A stretch of 64,000 nt of DNA from assembly GCF_003721565.1 (NCBI RefSeq), contig NZ_RJJE01000017.1, positions 1,538,636 to 1,602,635 on the forward strand, read 5' to 3'. Positions 9,524 through 16,156 of the stretch are shown piece by piece. Position numbers and translations under genes: made by a program. The notes below the pieces were generated by a model that had not been told where the DNA came from, made no database searches, and saw only the letters and a program-made list of their open reading frames with translations. Source of the stretch: Rufibacter immobilis. Its GTDB lineage: Bacteria > Bacteroidota > Bacteroidia > Cytophagales > Hymenobacteraceae. How positions within the stretch are numbered: position 1 is the first letter of the stretch; each line of letters begins with the position of its first letter.

Positions 9524-9943
9524 TTAGTCCAGCACGTTTAGTTTTACGTCGATATTGCCGCGGGTTCCTACGGAGTACGGACACACCTCATGCGCTTGGG
9601 CCACCAGTTCCTCGGCCTTGGCTTTGTCTACGCCGTCTACCTTCACATCCAACTGTACGGCCAGCCCGAAACGGCCATCCTCAAACTGATCAAGCCCCAC
9701 CTGGGCGGTAACAGTGGAGTTTTCGTCCAATCGGATTTTCTGCTTACCCGCCACCAGCATAAGGGCACTCTGGAAGCAGGCTGCGTAGCCTGCGGCAAAC
9801 AACTGCTCTGGGTTAGTGGCACCGCCTTTGCCGCCCAGGCCTTCGGGCAGGCGCACCGGCATGTCCAAGATTCCGTCAGATGATTTGATTTGGCCGCTGC
9901 GGCCTCCGGTGGCGGTTACCTCCGCCGTGTACATTCTTTTCAT
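9524..9943 (-). CDS. ohr: Organic hydroperoxide resistance protein (Ohr)
   Basis: 139 residues, full length for the Ohr branch of the OsmC/Ohr family. The two redox cysteines are present at about C56 (GYAACFQSA) and C121 (HEVCPYS); the second site reads VCPYS as in Ohr proteins. It is a thiol-dependent peroxidase that reduces organic hydroperoxides in the cytoplasm, normally recharged by dihydrolipoamide. No adjacent ohrR regulator is seen. The start is M1 (MKRMYTAEV); M4 is a possible alternative. It is convergent with the VWA operon. Confidence 0.95.
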   Translation of the reverse strand: MKRMYTAEVTATGGRSGQIKSSDGILDMPVRLPEGLGGKGGATNPEQLFAAGYAACFQSALMLVAGKQKIRLDENSTVTAQVGLDQFEDGRFGLAVQLDVKVDGVDKAKAEELVAQAHEVCPYSVGTRGNIDVKLNVLD

Positions 9944-10023
9944 GATGTCTTATTTTGTAGTAATGGCAATCTTCCTGTATAAACTGATTTCCTTCCGAAA
10001 TGTTAGCAGGGAGCCACACGGGA

Positions 10024-10066
10024 TTCGTATTTAGGGGCGCTTTTTCTAAAAACAGCAAAAAACGCC
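10024..10066. repeat. Dispersed palindromic element, copy 3 (degenerate)
   Basis: The left half is TTTAGGGGCGC plus T5; the right half is decayed (AAAAACAGCAAAAAACGCC). It lies in the divergent gap between ohr and tRNA-Arg. Confidence 0.6.
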
Positions 10067-10119
10067 AAACCCGCTTTCTTTCTTGGAAGGCATTTCCTAC
10101 ATTTGCCCACGCAAAAGCA

Positions 10120-10194
10120 GGCCACGTAGTACAACGGATAGTATTGGAGTTTCCGAAGCTCTCGATCCTGGTTCGATTCCAGGCGTGGCCACCA
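10120..10194 (+). tRNA. tRNA-Arg (anticodon CCG)
   Basis: A complete 75-base cloverleaf with CCA encoded. Acceptor GGCCACG pairs with CGTGGCC (10184-10190), with discriminator A and CCA at 10192-10194. D stem GTAC/GTAT; anticodon stem GGAGT/GCTCT with loop TTCCGAA, giving anticodon CCG, which reads CGG. T arm CCTGG-TTCGATT-CCAGG is perfect. The 3' end doubles as the left boundary of the island described below. Confidence 0.96.
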
Positions 10195-10197
10195 AAG
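10182..10197 (+). other. Putative attL: tRNA-Arg 3' end copy of the direct repeat
   Basis: The 16 bases GGCGTGGCCACCAAAG at the tRNA 3' end recur at 12239-12254 with one change (C to T). tRNA 3' ends are the commonest integration sites of tyrosine-recombinase elements. Confidence 0.6.
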
Positions 10198-10220
10198 AAT
10201 AGCGCATCATATTATATCGC

Positions 10221-10262
10221 AGTAAAATCCCTGTCTAATCCGCTTAGACAGGGATTTTACTT
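10221..10262 (+). terminator. Terminator downstream of tRNA-Arg, inside the island
   Basis: Arms of 17 bases (10222-10238 and 10244-10260) around a 5-base loop, followed by TTTA. A-rich left arm and T-rich right arm allow bidirectional use. It would end the tRNA transcript as it now stands. Confidence 0.8.
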
Positions 10263-10659
10263 TATAGGCTCTACAATAGCCTACGATGAAATGCAGACTA
10301 TTCCGCCCCCTTTTCCTTTCCCTACACCGCCCCCTTATCAATTTCTAACAATGGCTCCTTTTTTCGGCGTAGGAATAAGCGGAGCAGCTTTAATTGATTA
10401 TATTCATTTCCTTGAGAAGGGCTTTCCCAATATTTGCCCACAGGACATCTCATCTTTTGTTCTATAAATAAAGCACAGTTCAAGCAAGAATTCATAACTT
10501 AATCCCATACTACCTAAATTTTATAAAGAATTGCTTTTCTGTCTATGGGTTACTCACCATGGCTGGTATAATGAATAACTTCATAAGATATATATAGCTG
10601 TCTTATGAAATAACTAAGCAGACTTAATCAATCACTAAACCTATACTAAATCAAACACA
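10263..10659. other. 397-base stretch without a supported gene
   Basis: AT-rich relative to the rest of the window. A 58-codon frame from 10288 (MQTIPPPFPFPTPPPYQF) is proline-rich and matches nothing I recognise, so I do not call it. The only structured signal is the inverted repeat at 10580-10609. Confidence 0.5.
10580..10609. promoter_or_regulatory. Inverted repeat upstream of the restriction-type gene (candidate operator)
   Basis: Perfect 9-base arms TTCATAAGA (10580-10588) and TCTTATGAA (10601-10609) separated by 12 bases, ending 50 bases before the ATG at 10660. Arm size and spacing suit a dimeric repressor or controller protein, but no regulator gene is in the island. Confidence 0.4.
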
Positions 10660-11757
10660 ATGGATTTCCAAGATTCAATCAAAGCACTGGGCGAAAAGGT
10701 TGCCCGCATGCAAGAAAGCATTCAAACAGAAGAGGCCACCAAGATGGCTTTTGTCATGCCATTCATCGCGGCATTAGGATATGATGTATTCAACCCGATG
10801 GAAGTGGTTCCTGAATATATTGCAGATTTAGGCATCAAGAAGGGCGAAAAAGTTGATTACTGTATCTTTAAAGATGGCACTCCTACAATTATTATTGAAT
10901 GCAAGCATTGGAAGGAGAAGTTAGATGTACATAACTCTCAGTTGCACCGTTACTTTCACGTGACCACCTCCAAGTTCGGCATACTGACAAACGGCATTAT
11001 CTACCGGTTCTATACTGACTTAGTAGAGCCCAACAAAATGGACGACAAACCCTTTTGGGAATTCAACATCACAGACTTACACGAGCAGACCATTTTTGAA
11101 CTAAAGAAATACCACAAAGCCCAGTTTGATATAGAAAACATTCTCAGCTCTGCCACTGAACTCAAGTATGCGAAAGAGATAAAGCGGATCATGTTAGAAG
11201 AAATGGGCAATCCTACCGATGCCTTTGTAAAACATTTTACAAAACAGATAGTATCTGGGGCGGTAACGGCAAAGATTTTAGAACAATTCACCGGATTGGT
11301 TAAACGCTCGCTTAACCAACTTATCAGTGACATGATCAGTGACAGGCTTAAAAACGCGTTAGCTTCAGAGGAAGGACGGAATTCAGTACAGGCCCGGATA
11401 GAGGAAGATGTTACAGTGCAGCCTGTAAACCCAGAATCAGCCTCAAAAGTGGTAACCACTGATCTGGAGAAAGAGGCGTTCTATATCATCCGCTCTATAC
11501 TCCGCACCAAGATAGACGCAAGCCGTGTGATGCATAGAGACACTCAAAGCTATTTCGGGGTGCTTTTAGATAATAATAATAGAAAACCCATCTGCCGACT
11601 TTATCTGGAGGGGAACAAGAAGGTCCTTTCACTTCTGGATGAAGCCAAAAAAGAGACGCGCCATGAGATACAGACTTTGGATGATATCTATACCCATGCG
11701 GACCATTTGATAAATACAGCGTTAAGCTTCGACACTAAAGGAGCGCCAGCTTCTTAA
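10660..11757 (+). CDS. Orphan type I restriction endonuclease-like (PD-(D/E)xK) protein
   Basis: 365 residues. The N-terminal part matches the HsdR nuclease domain: an Asp in KVDYCIF, followed about 15 residues later by IIIECKHW, which supplies the E-x-K of a PD-(D/E)xK nuclease, and a Gln-containing helix after it (HNSQLHRYFHV). The motor (helicase) domains of true HsdR are missing. A C-terminal region (about 255-350) resembles a small substrate-recognition domain (FYIIRSILRTKID, YFGVLLDNN). No methylase or specificity subunit is nearby. Such stand-alone proteins are commonly named type I restriction endonuclease and often sit in prophages and islands; actual cleavage specificity is unknown. 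Confidence 0.8.
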   Translation: MDFQDSIKALGEKVARMQESIQTEEATKMAFVMPFIAALGYDVFNPMEVVPEYIADLGIKKGEKVDYCIFKDGTPTIIIECKHWKEKLDVHNSQLHRYFHVTTSKFGILTNGIIYRFYTDLVEPNKMDDKPFWEFNITDLHEQTIFELKKYHKAQFDIENILSSATELKYAKEIKRIMLEEMGNPTDAFVKHFTKQIVSGAVTAKILEQFTGLVKRSLNQLISDMISDRLKNALASEEGRNSVQARIEEDVTVQPVNPESASKVVTTDLEKEAFYIIRSILRTKIDASRVMHRDTQSYFGVLLDNNNRKPICRLYLEGNKKVLSLLDEAKKETRHEIQTLDDIYTHADHLINTALSFDTKGAPAS

Positions 11758-11769
11758 AAATACATTTCT

Positions 11770-11795
11770 ATTGGTGGACAAATCTGTCCACCAAT
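11770..11795. repeat. Perfect inverted repeat after the restriction-type gene
   Basis: 11-base arms (ATTGGTGGACA and its complement) around a 4-base loop, 12 bases after the stop at 11757. There is no T-tract, so it is either a factor-dependent terminator hairpin or a protein site. Confidence 0.55.
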
Positions 11796-11822
11796 ACCTC
11801 CCCTCACTTTCACTTTCCCACC

Positions 11823-12056
11823 ATGCCAAATTTCATCCAGCTACCGCAGGCCGGCAGCGCCTTGCTTATACTCATCAACGTTTCAGAGGTACGTCACGCC
11901 GCCCTGAAGAACAACCGCATCGTCTTATACGTGGACCACTACGGCCAACCCCTGAAACTGAGAAGCAGACCCGCTCCCCTCCACCCAGCGGGGGCCCTGT
12001 ACTGGTACATCCACGCCATGCTCATGTCCGCATCGCTGGAGCTGTGCCCGAATTAG
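11823..12056 (+). CDS. Small hypothetical protein in the tRNA-Arg island
   Basis: 77 codons (MPNFIQLPQAGSALLILINV). The first half looks like a normal beta/alpha protein fragment (VSEVRHAALKNNRIVLYVDH); the second half is proline-rich and low in regularity. No family is recognised. It may be a real small gene or a decayed one, and lies inside the island 65 bases after the restriction-type gene on the same strand. Confidence 0.4.
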   Translation: MPNFIQLPQAGSALLILINVSEVRHAALKNNRIVLYVDHYGQPLKLRSRPAPLHPAGALYWYIHAMLMSASLELCPN

Positions 12057-12238
12057 CCTTTGCCGCTTTCCCCCGGAATACGTATATTTATTTACCATCC
12101 AGCCTATGCTGCGTGGTCTTGGATTTGGAGCCTGTCTTTGGTCGGACTGGCTCCTCTCTTTTTAAAAGCTTCCCCTACAGCTTCCCCCTTTTTTGCCCCT
12201 TTTGCTAACTTATTGACTACCTTATGAACTGCGACCTC

Positions 12239-12254
12239 TGGCGTGGCCACTAAA
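12239..12254 (+). other. Putative attR: second copy of the tRNA-Arg 3' end
   Basis: GGCGTGGCCACTAAAG, 15 of 16 identical to 10182-10197. There is no tRNA body upstream of it, as expected for the far end of an integrated element. Confidence 0.6.
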
Positions 12255-12286
12255 GCCCCTTAAAACGCTGTTTTAAGGGGCTTTTT
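12252..12286 (+). terminator. Probable original terminator of tRNA-Arg
   Basis: Arms of 15 bases (12252-12266 and 12270-12284) with a 3-base loop and a T-rich tail. It starts within the right-hand repeat, in the position expected for the tRNA terminator before the island entered. Confidence 0.85.
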
Positions 12287-12574
12287 CTTTTAGCAAAGCT
12301 GGTTCAAAGTTCTGCCTATCAGCTTATATTTCCGCATCACCCTCCCTTTCTACCCAGGCACGTTGTGAACTTATACCTGCCAAACATAGTTCTTTATCCC
12401 TAACCAAATACTTCAATTACACTCTATCAGTACATCTATACAAGGAAGCCAATTTTATTTCTGCTATTTTCCTTTTAAACAGCGATATAGACTTGAATAC
12501 TTCTATAAAACATCGTACTTTACATCAACCACAAGCACGTGAAAACCACCTGCCTACACGATTAATACTACTTT
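12287..12574. other. Gene-free stretch before the 75-codon ORF
   Basis: AT-rich DNA with no recognised gene. Apart from the promoter-like site at 12492-12523 nothing was seen. Confidence 0.5.
12492..12523 (+). promoter_or_regulatory. Promoter-like site before the 75-codon ORF
   Basis: CTTG (12492-12495), a 20-base spacer and TACTTTAC (12516-12523), close to the phylum consensus. The predicted leader is about 48 bases to the ATG at 12575. Confidence 0.45.
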
Positions 12575-12802
12575 ATGGAAAATATATACGGTAGTAGCCT
12601 TAAAGCTCACCAATACCTCCCCCCCGTACAACCGGTAACGGTCAATAATTTGGCCGTGGCTATCCGGCTGAGCCGCATGGGCTATGGGTCAGATTACATC
12701 ACAGAATTTGTGACGGGCCCGTGGAGCCCCATTTCTCCGGGGCAGAACGAGATGCCCAAGTTATGTCCAGAGCTTTCTCTGCCGGGCAGAAAGCAAGAGT
12801 AA
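12575..12802 (+). CDS. Hypothetical protein
   Basis: 75 residues (MENIYGSSLKAHQYLPPVQP). No signal peptide, membrane helix or known motif is seen; the middle part (VNNLAVAIRLSRMGYGSDYITEF) could be a short helical domain. Support comes from the promoter-like site upstream and an inverted repeat that starts 7 bases after the stop. I do not recognise it. Confidence 0.45.
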   Translation: MENIYGSSLKAHQYLPPVQPVTVNNLAVAIRLSRMGYGSDYITEFVTGPWSPISPGQNEMPKLCPELSLPGRKQE

Positions 12803-12809
12803 GAAATGC

Positions 12810-12874
12810 GCCCACACCCGCCATTCACGGTCAGCCTTAAGGCAAAAGATGATCTTGGAATTGCGGGTGTGGGC
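12810..12874. repeat. Long-loop inverted repeat after the 75-codon ORF
   Basis: 12-base perfect GC-rich arms (12810-12821 and 12863-12874; GCCCACACCCGC) with a 41-base loop containing CCTTAAGG. No T-tract follows, so it is not a standard terminator. Confidence 0.5.
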
Positions 12875-12925
12875 CAAAAGGGTTAATTTGGTACATCAAC
12901 CCATCCCTCTACCAGTCACCGCACT

Positions 12926-13177
12926 ATGAACGTCTTAACCCTTCACCTCTCAGATACGGTCAAAATTGAAGTAGACAACTCCTTCACGGGCCAAGAAACC
13001 ATCAAGTACAACGGCGAGGTGGTCTCAGAAAAGAAATCGCTGCTGGGAGAGAACCACCGCTTTGAGAAGGAGGAGAACGGCGAACTGGTGCAGTACGAGG
13101 TTAGGATCAGTATTAAGCACCTCACCCGCGTGGGCATAGACATTTACCGCAACAACAAGGTGGTCTTGTTGAGCTAG
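12926..13177 (+). CDS. Hypothetical small beta-rich protein
   Basis: 83 residues (MNVLTLHLSDTVKIEVDN). Alternating strands with conserved-looking GQETIKYNGEVVSEKKSL and an acidic middle suggest a small all-beta cytoplasmic protein. No signal sequence. Composition and codon use look like a real gene; no named family is recognised. It stands alone, with the small basic-protein gene 128 bases downstream on the same strand. Confidence 0.65.
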   Translation: MNVLTLHLSDTVKIEVDNSFTGQETIKYNGEVVSEKKSLLGENHRFEKEENGELVQYEVRISIKHLTRVGIDIYRNNKVVLLS

Positions 13178-13243
13178 TCTTTCTACCAACTAGGGTTACT
13201 TGGTACAGGCTCAGCTAAATCACACAAAATGAAGTTTTTCCTG

Positions 13244-13274
13244 TTTTCATTGTCTGCTTAATTGCCTACCTTTA
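13244..13274 (+). promoter_or_regulatory. Promoter of the 36-residue basic protein
   Basis: TTTT (13244-13247), a 19-base spacer, then TACCTTTA (13267-13274): one change in each box from the phylum consensus. The predicted leader is about 28 bases. Confidence 0.55.
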
Positions 13275-13305
13275 GCCAAGAGCTTTCATCTAAAACACTA
13301 CGATC

Positions 13306-13416
13306 ATGGCAAAAGGAAAGACCCCTACCAAAGAGAACACCAAGAAAGTAGCTACCAAAAGCCTGAAAGAGAAAAGGGCCGAGAAGCAACAGAAACGAGA
13401 TTCCAAGCGGGATTAA
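13306..13416 (+). CDS. Small, highly basic 36-residue protein
   Basis: ATG at 13306, stop TAA at 13414-13416. The product begins MAKGKTPTKENTKKVATK and ends SKRD; about a third of the residues are Lys or Arg, with no hydrophobic segment. It has its own promoter and its own terminator, so it is an independent gene too short for standard gene finders. Small Lys-rich proteins of this kind occur in Bacteroidota; nucleic-acid or ribosome binding is a guess from composition only. Confidence 0.65.
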   Translation: MAKGKTPTKENTKKVATKSLKEKRAEKQQKRDSKRD

Positions 13417-13438
13417 CCTCCTGCCTTTCCAGTGTGAG

Positions 13439-13496
13439 CAAGCCTCAGTAAGGAAGGTTTCTGCCCAAAGCGGAACCTCCCTCGCTGAGGCTTTTT
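13439..13496 (+). terminator. Nested-stem terminator of the small basic protein
   Basis: Outer arms AAGCCTCAG (13439-13448 region) and CTGAGGCTT (13484-13493 region) enclose an inner imperfect stem (GGAAGGTTT/AACCTCC). The right arm runs into TTTTTCC. Confidence 0.65.
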
Positions 13497-13605
13497 CCAT
13501 TCTTGCCCAACGGCACCACCGGGTTCAGGAACTTTCAGCCTTCGTTTTCATGGGGTCTTTCACGGGCCATTAAACTATTTTCACCTCAACGTCAGGAAGT
13601 ACCCT

Positions 13606-13634
13606 AAAAATGGCAAAAATATATAGCCATTTTT
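13606..13634. repeat. AT-rich hairpin upstream of the ankyrin gene
   Basis: Arms AAAAATGGC and GCCATTTTT (9 bases) with an 11-base AT loop, 50 bases before the ankyrin ATG. It could be a leader structure or an operator; nothing decides. Confidence 0.4.
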
Positions 13635-13683
13635 GCATATTTAACGTACAGTCCATTAGTGCTCCCCTTAAAACTACCAGCCT

Positions 13684-14175
13684 ATGAACTTTACATCCAC
13701 TAGAGTTGAAGACATCCTGTTTGACGCCGCCCGCAAGGGAGACGTAGTCACCATTCAGGAAATGATTGCCGCCGGCGCAGACATCAACACCCGAAACGGC
13801 CGGGGGTTCACGCCCCTCATCCTAGCGTCTTATGAAGGCCACTATGAAGCCACCAAGGCCCTACTGGATGCCGGTGCCGATGTAAACATCCAGGACTACA
13901 GCGGCAACACCGCCCTCATGGGGCTCTGCTTCAAAGGCTACGCCGATATTGCCGAACTCCTCCTAGAGCGCGGTGCTGATCTCAATATCCAGAACGGCAG
14001 CGGCGGCACCGCCCTCATGTTCGCCACCATGTTTGGCCGTCACGAGGTGCTCAAGATGGTAGCCGAGCACGGCGCCGATCAAAGCATTAGAGACAGCCGC
14101 GGGCTTACGGCCTATGAGATGGCCGAGAAAGTAGGCAATGAAGAAGCCCTCAAAGTGCTCCACCACGGAGGTTAA
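13684..14175 (+). CDS. Ankyrin-repeat protein
   Basis: 163 residues made of about four ankyrin repeats, each showing the G-TPL-LA and LL-GAD-N pattern (GFTPLILASYEGHYEA, LLDAGADVNIQD, LLERGADLNIQNGSG, MVAEHGADQSIRD). There is no signal peptide, so it is a cytoplasmic protein-protein interaction module. In other bacteria similar proteins sit next to catalase genes; here no catalase is adjacent and the gene is monocistronic, ending at a perfect palindromic element. The partner is unknown. Confidence 0.9.
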   Translation: MNFTSTRVEDILFDAARKGDVVTIQEMIAAGADINTRNGRGFTPLILASYEGHYEATKALLDAGADVNIQDYSGNTALMGLCFKGYADIAELLLERGADLNIQNGSGGTALMFATMFGRHEVLKMVAEHGADQSIRDSRGLTAYEMAEKVGNEEALKVLHHGG

Positions 14176-14256
14176 CCGTTCCCCCTCCCCGGGCAGAACT
14201 GGTTCCCTCAGGTATACTTGTTGCCCTGGCACTGCGTCATTAACTTAAAATCTGCC

Positions 14257-14308
14257 ACGCCTGCGTTTAGGGGCTGTTTTTCGAAAAACAGCCCCTAAAC
14301 GCAGGCGT
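14257..14308. repeat. Dispersed palindromic element, copy 4 (perfect 52-base palindrome)
   Basis: All 52 bases are self-complementary, centred on TTTTTCGAAAAA. Outer arm extension ACGCCT/AGGCGT is specific to this locus. It lies 81 bases after the ankyrin stop, before the aldehyde dehydrogenase gene. Confidence 0.95.
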
Positions 14309-14394
14309 TTTTTCTTCCACATTCTCTTAAAACCCTCCAAACCAAATGCCACAGAAGGTGTAAAACCTATGAGAACTAGGAACATACCTTACTT

Positions 14395-15852
14395 ATGGAA
14401 AAATACCAAGACCTTGACAAACAATTCATTTCCGGGGAGTGGCAAGACGGAGGCGAAGAAGATTATCTGGAAAATCTGAACCCCTATGACAACTCTGTCC
14501 TGAACAGGTACAAAGGCGCCAGCACCCAAGACGTAGACCGGGCGTTTCAGGTGGCCAAGGAAAAAAGTAAAACCTGGAGCCAGTCTAGCCCAATTGAGCG
14601 GCGCGAGATTCTCCTCAAAGCCGCCGCCCTACTGGAGCAGCGCAAAGAGGAAATCACGCAGTGGCTTATAAAGGAGGTGGGCAGCACCCGCCTGAAAGCC
14701 GCGGTAGAGATACAGCAAACCCGCGACATGATTCTGGAGGCAAGCTCCTTCCCCACCCGCATGAAGGGCATGATCACCAATTCGTCGGTGCCGGGCAAGG
14801 AGAACTACATCTTCCGGAAGGCGCTGGGCGTGGTGGGCATCATCAGCCCCTGGAACTTCCCGCTCTACCTTTCCATGCGCTCCATTGCGCCCGCCATTGC
14901 CGTGGGGAACACCGTTGTGGTGAAACCCGCCTCCCAGTCGCCGGTGACCGGGGCTACTTTTGCCGCCAAACTGTTTGAGGAAGCCGGGCTGCCCGCCGGG
15001 GTCTTCAACGTGGTGGTAGGCAAGTCCAGCGTCATAGGCGACTACTTCACGGGGCACCCGGTGTCCAGGCTCATATCTTTTACCGGCTCCACGCCCGTAG
15101 GCAAAGGCATTGGCAGAATCGGCGGCGAAGGCCTCAAGAAACTGGCCCTGGAGTTGGGCGGGAACAACGCCTTCCTCATCCTGGACGATGCCGATGTAGA
15201 CCGGGCCGTAGACGCCGCCATTTTCGGGCGGTTCATGCACCAGGCCCAGATCTGCATGTCTACCAACCGCATCCTTATCCACGAGAGCATCAGGGAGGAG
15301 TTTACCCAGAAGTTCGTCCGGAAGGCGAAAAGCCTCAAATACGGAGACCCCGCTGAGGAAGGCACCGTGGTGGGTCCGCTTATTGACAACAAGGCCGCCA
15401 AACGGGTGGTAGACCTGGTGCAGCGCACGGTGGCGGCTGGCGCAACCCTGGAAATTGGCGGCTCCGCCGAAGGCAACGTGGTGCAGCCAACGGTCCTGAC
15501 CGGCGTCACCCGCGACATGCCCATCTTTCAGGAGGAAGTCTTCGGGCCGGCCGTGGGCATCATTTCTTTTAAAGACGATGAGGAAGCCATAGAACTGGCC
15601 AATGCCACTGAGTTCGGGCTCAGCGGCGCGCTGCACACCAAAGATTTGCAGCGCGGTATTCAGATAGCCAAACGCATAGAAACCGGCATGATCCACATCA
15701 ACGACCAATCGGTGAACGATGAGCCGCAGACTCCGTTTGGCGGCGAGAAGAACTCCGGCCTTGGCCGCTTCGGCGATGACTTCATCCTGGATGAAATGAC
15801 AACCGTGCAATGGGTGAGCGTTCAGGTAGAGCCTCGGCAATATCCATTCTAA
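14395..15852 (+). CDS. Aldehyde dehydrogenase family protein
   Basis: 485 residues. It contains the NAD-binding and catalytic landmarks of the superfamily: GIISPWNFPLYLSMRSIAPA, the SFTGSTPVGKGIG Rossmann turn, the general-base Glu in LELGGNNAFLILDDADVD, the region MHQAQICMSTNR holding the catalytic Cys, and EEVFGPAVGI near the C-terminus. It oxidises an aldehyde to an acid with NAD(P)+. QICMS resembles benzaldehyde/vanillin dehydrogenase-type members, but the substrate cannot be fixed from sequence. Single gene between two palindromic elements. Confidence 0.93.
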   Translation: MEKYQDLDKQFISGEWQDGGEEDYLENLNPYDNSVLNRYKGASTQDVDRAFQVAKEKSKTWSQSSPIERREILLKAAALLEQRKEEITQWLIKEVGSTRLKAAVEIQQTRDMILEASSFPTRMKGMITNSSVPGKENYIFRKALGVVGIISPWNFPLYLSMRSIAPAIAVGNTVVVKPASQSPVTGATFAAKLFEEAGLPAGVFNVVVGKSSVIGDYFTGHPVSRLISFTGSTPVGKGIGRIGGEGLKKLALELGGNNAFLILDDADVDRAVDAAIFGRFMHQAQICMSTNRILIHESIREEFTQKFVRKAKSLKYGDPAEEGTVVGPLIDNKAAKRVVDLVQRTVAAGATLEIGGSAEGNVVQPTVLTGVTRDMPIFQEEVFGPAVGIISFKDDEEAIELANATEFGLSGALHTKDLQRGIQIAKRIETGMIHINDQSVNDEPQTPFGGEKNSGLGRFGDDFILDEMTTVQWVSVQVEPRQYPF

Positions 15853-15877
15853 AGTTACCTCCAGCTGAATTATCTCT

Positions 15878-15919
15878 TGCGTTTAGGGGCTGTTTTTGGA
15901 AAAACGGCCCCTAAACGCA
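15878..15919. repeat. Dispersed palindromic element, copy 5
   Basis: Near-perfect, centre TTTTTGGAAAAA, one T/G pair in the stem (GGGGCTG against CGGCCCC). It lies in the convergent gap 26 bases after the aldehyde dehydrogenase stop. Confidence 0.93.
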
Positions 15920-16156
15920 TTTTCAGGCATCACCAACTTGATGAAAGAACGGGTACTACCTAGGGAAGATGGCTGGGACTGCATTGTGCTAAAGGGCTAT
16001 TTTGCTTCTCTGCTGCCCAGGAATTACAAATCTCCCTTCTCCACTGCTTTCAGATGGCAAAACTGAATGAGCCTTAGCTGTTCTCTTGGGCCGAGAACTC
16101 TAGGGTTCTGTTGCTCGGGCATTGCAAATACCCAAACATCGGCAGAGCCGCTACAG
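15920..16156. other. Gene-free remainder of the ALDH/NDH-2 convergent gap
   Basis: 237 bases after the palindromic element. No ORF with plausible composition, terminator or other structure was recognised. Confidence 0.5.

Larger units (their letters stand above)
10182..12254. mobile_element. Small genomic island in tRNA-Arg (integrase-less remnant)
   Basis: About 2.06 kb bounded by the 15-of-16 direct repeat of the tRNA 3' end. It holds a PD-(D/E)xK restriction-type gene, one small hypothetical ORF and mostly AT-richer non-coding DNA. A strong terminator sits directly after the right-hand repeat, where the terminator of an uninterrupted tRNA would be; a different terminator follows the tRNA inside the island. 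No integrase, relaxase or transposase is visible, so it is either a remnant or was mobilised in trans. Confidence 0.6.

Noticed and set aside
10000-10467. 155-codon frame spanning tRNA-Arg
   Set aside because: Runs through the tRNA and a terminator and starts beside a palindromic element; no coding signal.
12227-12256. Mini-ORF MNCDLWRGH across the attR repeat
   Set aside because: Nine codons inside the duplicated tRNA end and the terminator; no sign of translation.
14257-14308. Palindromes as ordinary intrinsic terminators
   Set aside because: The T-tract is in the middle of the hairpin rather than after it, and copies also sit in divergent gaps. Normal terminators exist separately (1989, 9456, 12252). 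A 3'-end role for some copies is still possible.
14629-15840. 403-codon frame on the minus strand
   Set aside because: Full antisense shadow of the aldehyde dehydrogenase gene, with His/Gly-rich composition and no domain.
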